From Erythrophleum ivorense (Eukaryota > Streptophyta > Magnoliopsida > Fabales > Fabaceae), in the NCBI GenBank assembly GCA_026724425.1, contig JAIUCV010000011.1:3307501-3371500 (forward strand): 64,000 nt of DNA. Reading direction: 5' to 3'. The notes below the pieces were generated by a model. That model did not search any database. It saw only the letters and a list, made by a program, of their open reading frames with translations, and was not told the origin of the DNA. Both the position numbers and the translations under genes were made by a program. Positions 55,891 through 64,000 of the stretch are shown one piece after another. The number at the start of each line of letters is the position of its first letter. The first letter of the stretch is position 1.

Positions 55891-58800
55891 TGCATATATA
55901 TCAACAATATATATAAATCTATGCTTATATAGCGCTTGTAATGTTTATATAGTCAAGTGATGCTTTTGCTGCATGGATGTGTAATGTTTTTATGAACCCT
56001 AGAAACCTATGTGTATACATGCTTGGGTGCTTCAACCCATGAATAAAACACTATAAATAACTAAAATTGTAGCAACTACGCTCATATATGATTGTTGATT
56101 AATAAGGAAGATATTGTGGATACGGTTTGCTCCAACCTTTCTTTTATCTCTCAAATATTTGTGATTCTTAACGTGCCCCCCCCCCCTTCTAAAATTATGT
56201 GTAATGATCTTCGGGAACACGAACATTAGCTAAAATAATTTCAGAATCTATCTACTTAGCTAATACATAATGTTTCAAACTATCATTCAGACTTTATTTA
56301 TTTTTGTGCACAATATGCAACTGCTAATTTAGTAGCTACATGCCACCAGTTAAATGGGTTTAATTTACACTCCTACCTATTGAATAAAAAGAAATTACAT
56401 ATCCATGCACACAAACACATAGAAATCTTTTGTTTCCTGTTGCATGCAAATTTCCATTTCTTTTTCCTTTTTTCTCTCTTCTATAAGATCATGCAAAGTT
56501 CAAAGTATGGTGATACTACAAATTTGAAAACACCATATACCTTTATTATGATATAATACTTATTAAACACAAAATAATATTTTAATACATATTGCATCTT
56601 TAATTGCTTAAAATATTAACTTATTTAATTATTAATAGCTTTTAATAGAGTTGATTTGGTTATGTGTAATTCGTTAATATAATTATAGTGATAAATCTAA
56701 TCAAATTGGAGGGTTAAAGGGCTAAAGAGCCATCGTTAGCTAGCACGATCAATATTCCAAAGCAGTTGGCTATGGTGGAAGAAAAGCTGGTGATTTATTA
56801 AAGCTTATATTCTTTGGGTAGTTTTTCCTTCGCTGTATTTATGCTCGATTTTACCATTTATGAATAATTACTCCACAAGTGGCAAATTAAGTAGCAAGGC
56901 CCCTTTGTCTCCCACACAACTTTTTTTTTTGGTGGTATAAAAAAGAGATGGACAAATATATGTTGTTTCAACTCTAAGACAGAGTGCACCGTAACTAATG
57001 AATCTTACTTATGGTACAGCTGACAAATCAATTTTTATTGGTTATATAACACATCTATAGCTACAATATCGATAAAAAACCACTTAACTTTCGTTTTAAA
57101 TAATTTTCTTATTGATTCACGCTAAACCTCTCTTCATTAACTTAATACAATTGGATGCCTATGTATATGTTATTATCGTATGAACGTCTCTTCATTAATT
57201 TAATATACAAAAAGTTATTACAGGTTAGATCTTTACAAGACCTAGTCAATGCTCAGTTTCTAAATATTCGTTCAATAACTATACAAGAAAACCTTGATAC
57301 ATATTTTGGCCCAAAAAAATTCTACGAGGTCAAAAGAAATCTTTTGTTTTTTCTTAAATCAAAGAAGGGGGCCCAAGGCCCAAACAAAAGCTAAAAAACC
57401 AAGCTCTTACATATTGCTTTGAATATAATTTGAATGGTCATATAGAAGAGAACTCCAAATGAAATCACTCCACAGTAAATTAATTTATAGCTTAACATCT
57501 AAATTTGAAATAGGAAAAGCATCCATCACCCAAATAGAAGCACAAGCATCATCTAAGAAAAGATGAAGCTAGAAGTTGTAAATTAAAATTGTAATGCCTA
57601 CTAAAAATAGCCATTTCTGTGATTGTGTCTATAATAAACCAGCGAAGTACAAAGATAGTCTGTTCTCAGCAATAATCATGAAATTAAAGTAAATTAGGTG
57701 AAATGTGAGAAAGAAAATGGAGAAAATTTTACTTAAGGACCATAATATGATGAAAATTTCACTTAAGAATCTTAAAAATCAAAATTTTTGTAAAGGGTTA
57801 AAGAAATAAGTTACTATTGCTACTTTTTAAAGTTACTTAATCTTTAAAGTTATAACCTAATTTTTTAATATTATAATAATATTTTTATTTAAGGATAATG
57901 ATAAATTAAAGTACTTTGTAATATTAAAAAGATTAGATTGTAACTTTAAGAAATATGAATGACAATTTTAAAAAATATTAATAATAATTTATTTATTTGG
58001 TCATTCAAAGAAATTTTAATTAAGATTCTTACGTAAAATTTGTATCAAATTATGTTCTTTAAATGAAATCCTCATTTAAAGATAATAATAAATCAAGAAT
58101 ATATTGTAATGTCAAGAATATTATATTATAATTTTAGAGAGTAAGAATAAACATTTTAAGAAATATCAATAATAACTTAATTTTTTAATTATTTAAAAAA
58201 ATTTAACTTGTTCTTTACTTGAAATTTTCTGAAGAAAATAATCAAGGGGAGGAAATTATTCACCTTTGGTGGGATGTGATGGCATATATTTGACTTGCCA
58301 GGAAAACTTGCATCCGTAATTATCTTTTCGATCTAAGAGGAGGATTTGTGCTTCTCTAATTTTTGTCGTTGCAAAAGTGATAGGAGCTAAGAGTGTTTAG
58401 TAGGCATGATTGCCACTTTTACTAACATGCACTGGGTGTACATGTAACTGTATATAGATTTCAGTACGACACATGTGATGATGTACTTGATAATTTTGCT
58501 TGCTTATATCTACATGAGGAGGGGCAAACACTGATACCACAAAATTTGAGAAAATTAACTACAAAGTAAAAATCAAACCAGTTTTTGTTAACCAATCTAA
58601 TAATTCCTGAAAGAGAAGAGAGAAACATCATTTCATTCTTTGTTCTAAGTTTCATCTTTATCATGTAAAAAGAAACACAGATTTAAGATAATTCTTCTGT
58701 GCTGAATTGTTCTATCTTGTTGTCTTAATTTTTATTATTTTTTTAAGTTTTTGTATTTATTCATTCTGATCTTTGCTTATAATATCTTTCTCAATTATAT

Positions 58801-58900
58801 TTATAAAAAAATTGTAATTGATCCTTGATCTATTATTTCTAATGTATCAAGTTTTTTATTATCTAAAATTAAAAATTTTAACTAAGTAAAATAATAAACA
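55891..58900. other. Gene-free region right of peptide gene 2
   Basis: No supported gene. Contains a poly-C run of about ten (56177-56187) and degenerate, mutually similar AT-rich blocks at about 57730-58080 with the words CACTTAAG, AAGTTATAA and TAATATTATAATAAT. The frame 57155-57394 (+) has no family feature. Confidence 0.5.
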
Positions 58901-59260
58901 TAACAAAAAAATAACAAATTTGCGACAAAATTTAATAATAAAAATTTTTTTGTTGCAAATCCATCACTAATTCTATCACTAATTTTAGCAACAGAATTAG
59001 AGTTGGAATATTCCATCAAAAATATTTCTCTTGCTAATAAATGTTGTGAAGGAAAATTCTATCGTTACCAAGTAGGATAACCTATTCAAGTTTTATGACG
59101 GAATTTACAATGAAATTATCTATCATAACATTTTTCATCGTTAATTCATCATTAAATCTATTGCAAATTATTAAAATATTTTATATATATATCATATAAT
59201 TTGAATTTTTTGATGATTTATATGATATAATGACTTATATATATATATAATCGTCGCAAA
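58900..59260. repeat. Left cluster of short inverted/direct repeats, transposon-subterminal type
   Basis: Repeated words in both orientations such as TTTGCGACAAAATTT, ATCACTAATTCTATCACTAA, TTTTAGCAACAGAATTAG, GACGGAATTTAC and ATCGTCGCAAATG. Dense arrays of GTGACAGAATT/GCGACGAAATT-type words are typical of subterminal regions of plant DNA transposons (CACTA type and relatives). A matching cluster lies at 61680-62045. Confidence 0.5.
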
Positions 59261-59309
59261 TGATTTAAATATTATTAATTATATATATCATAATTTAAAG
59301 AACTAAAAG

Positions 59310-60335
59310 GAAAACAAGAGAAAAGAAAAAGAAGAATCAATCAACATCAAATACAAAGAAAAAAAAAAAGAGGCCCAAATAAAGAGAGCCCAATAACTAA
59401 AACCATCAGAGCCACGGTCTTCTTCCTTTGGCCTATGTACCCAAAGCCCAAACAAAAAGAACAAAAAAAGAAGATGAAGGAAAAGCCCAATTTGAAAAAG
59501 CCAAAACCTACCCAAAACCCACATAATTAGTCCCCTTTTTCCTGGCTATCTCTTTTGGGTCTTGCTAAAGTCCCCCCCCCCCACACACACACGTATGAAG
59601 GAAAAAGGCACGTGCAAAAGCGCAAAAGCACCCATTAGAGGCACGACTCTCAGCAGTGAACCATGCAGAGGGACAAGGAGCAGAGACACTGGGTATTGCA
59701 GGAGAGGCACGACAACAATTGAGTACAGTAGAGCATAAGGTAAAATGTGCAGGGGCTAAATGAGAAAGAATTACAAACACAGGAGCAAAGGGGTGAAACT
59801 CACTCTCAAATCTAACATAAAAGAGAGGCTAATAGAGGCTCATGGGGGAGATGATTTTTTTTTTGAAAAATTTCAAACTAAAAGAGTTCTAAGGGAAGAG
59901 GAAGCGAGGTCGAGAAAGAGTCTCGAGGAAGAGGAGAACGGAGAGGAAACCGAGAGTGCAAGGGAGCTATGCAACAGATAAAGACTGAGAAATAAGGGAG
60001 AAACAAGAGAGAGATGAATGAGAGGCGAGAGAGATTGAGGAGGAGACTGAGCAAGAGAGTGAAGGAAGAAAATAGGAAGGGGCATTTTCAATGTGGTTAT
60101 AGTTTTTTTTTTTTTTTGATAGGGTTGAATCTTGGGGGGGTTGGATGAATTGGTTTGGGATGAGACCAAAGACGAGAGAAGAGAAAAGGAGAGAGAGAAA
60201 AATTGAGAAAGGGGTGTGTAGTTTTGAAGAAGGCTTTGTGAAAATAATTGAGTGGAATAATGAGGCCGAGTATGGGAGCAGAACCATGAAAAAGGACGAA
60301 CACATGAATAGAGTTGGGAAATTTGGAGTTTGGCC
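59310..60335. other. Kilobase of strong purine/pyrimidine strand asymmetry
   Basis: The plus strand is dominated by A and G over about 1 kb (for example AAGAAAAAGAAGAATC, AGAGAGATGAATGAGAGG, AAAGGAGAGAGAGAAAAA), producing many open frames on both strands. None has a recognisable domain, and the amino-acid composition just reflects the base bias (Lys/Glu/Arg one way, Ser/Leu/Pro the other). I therefore do not call a gene. It lies between the two repeat clusters. Confidence 0.6.
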
Positions 60336-61679
60336 TTCCATTCGAATATAGTGTTGAGGCTTATGGAGAGGTTTTTTTTTTTAGCATTTGTTCCTCTATT
60401 TTCGAAAATATAAAACCATAGATGAATTCTGATTTTGATGTTGAAATTTGGGATTGAAGTTTCTAGGTAGCTTAAATCGTTTGGCTGAGGGTAGTATGTT
60501 GATGTTTTCTAATTTTAAAAACTGGGTTAATATGCTGTCATTTTCTGTTTGTCCAGTGTTAGTTCAGCCTGAATTGAAAGACCATACTAATGTTATTTTG
60601 TTACTGTTTGCTTCTAATTTAAAATTTAAGAAAATTCTTTTTCTATTTGGGTTGCTAAATCTGAGTTTCCTTCTAATCTTTAATAATTGAGCTTAATAGA
60701 TTGTTAGATGTCTATTTAAGTTTGAATGTAAAATTCCTGTTCAAATGCAACAAAACTTCAGACAAGATCATTATGTGTCAACCATGCCATTTAATTGGGT
60801 GAATGAATGAATTTGTCAAAAAGTGTATTTCAATGAGGCTTTATATAAATACTTTTCTATCATTACTTCAGCATTTTATTAATAGAGCATGACATATTAG
60901 AGGTTGAGATTATTTATACATAATCTAAAGTTAAGGTAAGTTATTTGCATATAACATAAAGTTTAAATGGATTATCTTTACAAATGACAATTGGCACGTG
61001 TTTCCCAATCATCTGCACATGCATAGTGAGTGCAAAATATTACATACAAAGTAATATTAGAAGTTATTGAAATTTTGAGGAAGCATTTTGAGAGTCTATG
61101 TTTGGTTGAATTTTAGTTAGGCATCCAAAGTAGAAGTAATAGTAGAAGTTATTAAGAAAGTACAATTATATTTTCATTAAAACTTTTATGTTGGAGGATT
61201 GCCATAGAGACAACTCCTTTGAGACAAAAGAACCAATAACTTAGAAAGTAGAATCAACGTATAACAAAGTAATATCAACAAATCTTGTCTTTACTAGACC
61301 AGTATCAACAAAATCTAAAAAAGTTACAAGAATTTGAAGTGTAGTTATCTCGTGTCCCATCAGATCCTATACTAAAAGACTTAGTAGTTGAGAAGACATG
61401 CTTTAATGATTGTTCTCATCCATAAGGATGATTTTATTCCCCTTATTTTATTTTGTGTTTTTAATTGAGAATTATTATTATTTAATTGAGGATCATTTTA
61501 ATTTATTTATTACTTTTTAATTGAATATTGTTGTGTTATTGTACTTTCCTAAAAAGGGAGAAACATTTGAATCTTGATTTTATTATTTAATAATAGTATT
61601 ATTCGTCAATTGGCCTTCTTTTATTGTACTTTATTGAACAGATAACAAAGTAACATTATTCTAGGGCTAAAATTTACAA

Positions 61680-62045
61680 ATAAATAAATAAATTAGTGAC
61701 AAAATTTTTGTCTCTAATCTGTCACTAATCAATGATGAAAATTCTGTCGTTAATCCATCATTGATTAGCGATAGAAATTCAGTCGATAATCTATCACTAA
61801 TTAGTGATAGAATTTTTTATCATTAAACCGTTACTAACTTGAAATATCTTATTCTTATAATTAACAATGTTTTTTTTTTGCAACAAAATTTTTCGTTGCT
61901 AATTAGTGGTGATATTTTTAATTCTGTCACTAATGGATTAGCGATTGTGAAATTAATGACAGAAAAATTCTATCAGTCATTTCGTTGCTAATCTATTAGT
62001 GACAGAATTATGCACATTTAGTGACAAAATTTTACTGTTAATTTT
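61680..62045. repeat. Right cluster of short inverted/direct repeats, transposon-subterminal type
   Basis: Many copies of ATTAGTGACAGAATT-like words and their complements (TTAGTGACAAAATTTTTG, TCTGTCACTAATC, ATTAGCGATAGAAATTC, ATTTCGTTGCTAATC, TTAGTGACAGAATTATGC). It pairs with the cluster at 58900-59260 about 2.7 kb away. No precise terminal inverted repeats could be found by eye. Confidence 0.55.
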
Positions 62046-62539
62046 CATTTTTCATGTAATGAAAAATACCTTTACCTTCTTTATATTTTTCAACCAATTT
62101 CAAGTACTTATGATTGTCCCACCTCTTATATATTCACCTATACTTCCAATTATCCAAGACCAATGCATTATCCCTTTCCCATCACATTCCACAATTACAT
62201 TCACTTTTTTTTTTCCCTTATCCGTGCAACTTCGAACCTGAAAAACACCTTAGATATTATTTAAAAATTTCATTATTAGACCATAGCGACTTATTTTTAT
62301 TTTTATTTTCTTTGTCAATGTAGAAATAGTGTTCTTGCATTGCTTTTTCATACTTCTAATTATACCAAATTGACACCTTCAAGTTCATAATTATAGCATA
62401 ATGTTACAACTAAAAGAACCAATTCATGATAGGAGAATTACATTCTGATCAGAGTGAATTAAATTTGCAAAACTTATGATACCCTTAAGGCTTCAACTAC
62501 ATGGACAGAACATGCATAGATTTGTTAAGGTAGAGGGGG

Positions 62540-64000
62540 AGTAGAGGTGAATCAATGCGAGGTAGGTGTTGCATTTTTTTTGAAAGCGTATACGCAAGTA
62601 TGCGTATCACAACAATAATAAAATAATGAATAGAGTATCATTCCCATAAGAATTTGTTTCTGAGTTAATTGCTAAGTATTAAAATTGTGCACCGTAATTT
62701 AAATCAAGCCAACAATAGGGTGATATGAAATTAAACTAAATTAAAGGCATAAAATAATAAAAAATAAAAAATAAATGAGAGACACTATTTTAGATGAAAT
62801 TGAAAAGCAAAATGATTTGGAATTATAAATTCTCCTTGCATTTCATATGAACTAATTACCTCTCCTCATCTTACTTTTAATGTCATTAATAGCCTAGGAC
62901 TCTAATTTACCTATAAGCATATTTTGAATTACATATAGGCATTCCACTAACCAATTCATAATTCCTTATGCAATTAATTTAGAGGCTTAATCAAAAATAT
63001 ATCATGATATAGTTATGTGAAGTCGGTAGGAATATTCCTATCCTACAAGCAAATCAATCCACTCAATATTACAAATTTCATGAATTCATACTACCCAATT
63101 CATGGTCAATTCCTAAAATCCCTTTTCCAAATTTATTTAGGTTATACAAATCATCTAATGGCTTCCACACACTTAGAAGCATAAATCACAAAGATTGAGT
63201 AATTAAATCACACCATTAATTGTAAATAAAGAGAGTAATTACAATATAAAACAAGCAAGAGTTCATCACAATCCCAAATTAACAAGTTTAGCTCATAACT
63301 ACAAGAAATAACAACATTAAGAACAGAGCATAAATCAAATGGGTAAGGAAATACAAAGAAAAGTAAGGGAAGAAAAGAAAAACTAATTTAATTAATGAAT
63401 CTTTCTCAAATCTAAGCTTCTTCTATGGCATTTGAAGCTCCAAACCCTTCTTTCTCTTTTCTAAAACCTTTAGAATGATGGCTTCCTTCAAAGAAGTGTT
63501 GAAAGCCCTTTAAAATCCTAAAAAACACAGTTAAAAAATAGTGCGTTTCGTATTTTTTTGAACTATGTTGGGGTGGCGCTCAAAAGCGCAGCAATGTAGA
63601 TGAATTTTTTACAACAGTGGTGAAAAGCGCGACAACGCTACATTCTCTTTGGCAACGTTTTTAAGTACCATCTTTTGCTCTTTTGTCTTTTTGTCTTTTT
63701 GATCATTTTTCAATAGATCTTCTTAATATTTGTTGCTTTGCGTGCTAACACTTCTAAACTTGTTTCTTTATAATTGTAATCTTACAAAAACATAAAATTC
63801 ATCAAATTAATATTTATAACATACTAATAAAAGTTAAACAATTTAACAATTTAAAAATCTAAATAAAAACACAAAATATTATTTATACTTAACTAATACA
63901 AAAAATTAACTCAAAATCAAAGAAATAAAATCAAAATTTACTAAATATTAACTTGGTTAAAATTTATTAATTTTATATAAAAAAAACGTAAAATAAATTT
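62540..64000. mobile_element. Probable retroelement-derived sequence reaching the window end
   Basis: The block near 62580-62660 (GAAAGCGTATACGCAAGTATGCG, ACAATAATAAAATAATGAATAGAGTATCATTCCCAT) resembles a motif widespread in plant Ty3-type element flanks and LTRs. Around 63570-63640 GCGCT/AGCGC words form short inverted pairs. No gag/pol frame is present and the element's borders are not visible, so the class is uncertain. Confidence 0.35.

Noticed and set aside
57155..57394. 79-codon plus-strand frame
   Set aside because: No signal peptide, domain or splice context; simple AT-rich sequence.
59760..60351. Overlapping long frames on both strands
   Set aside because: They follow from the purine/pyrimidine bias; no domain, no splice context, and composition is biased to Lys/Glu/Arg or Ser/Leu/Pro.
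1..64000. CRISPR arrays, operons, ribosome binding sites, riboswitches
   Set aside because: This is plant nuclear DNA; no spaced identical repeats or bacterial gene organisation are present.

Overview
The window is nuclear DNA of an AT-rich eudicot plant. The evidence is intron-containing genes with GT-AG junctions, plant-only families (phenylalanine ammonia-lyase, MOM1, LysM receptor-like kinase, nectarin-type alpha carbonic anhydrase), plant retroelements with an initiator-tRNA-Met primer site, and an endogenous pararetrovirus locus. I cannot name the species from sequence alone.

Layout. 1-679 (+) is the 3' part of a PAL gene. 1586-23963 (-), with a probable 5' UTR exon up to about 25.1 kb, is a complete MOM1-like gene (19 coding exons, about 2311 residues) that converges on PAL. 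Its introns hold two copies of one short non-autonomous LTR element in opposite orientations, a TRIM-like fragment into which one of them is nested, and a 1-kb terminal-inverted-repeat element. 25.3-31.4 kb is a decayed endogenous caulimovirid locus: two viral copies point at each other and form a large inverted repeat centred near 27.95 kb. 31.4-37.8 kb is gene-free, AT-rich, and ends in a 0.7-kb tandem duplication just upstream of a LysM receptor-like pseudokinase gene (37831-39610, +) with a one-base frameshift. 40979-46010 (-) is a seven-exon alpha carbonic anhydrase gene, also with a one-base frameshift. 50.8-56 kb holds two small secreted-peptide genes (51007-51255 and 55615-55890, +) of a family I do not recognise; between them lie a deleted relic of a third copy and a 5'-truncated LINE. 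56-64 kb has no supported gene; it carries clusters of transposon-like subterminal repeats around a purine-rich tract, and a retroelement-like right end.

Functional links. PAL (phenylpropanoids), LysM receptor-like kinase (chitin perception) and the small secreted peptides could all relate to defence or signalling, but nothing shows that they work together. MOM1 is a transposon-silencing factor, and its own introns are loaded with transposons. The two frameshifts in otherwise well-preserved genes are both one surplus base, so an assembly error is as likely as true gene death.
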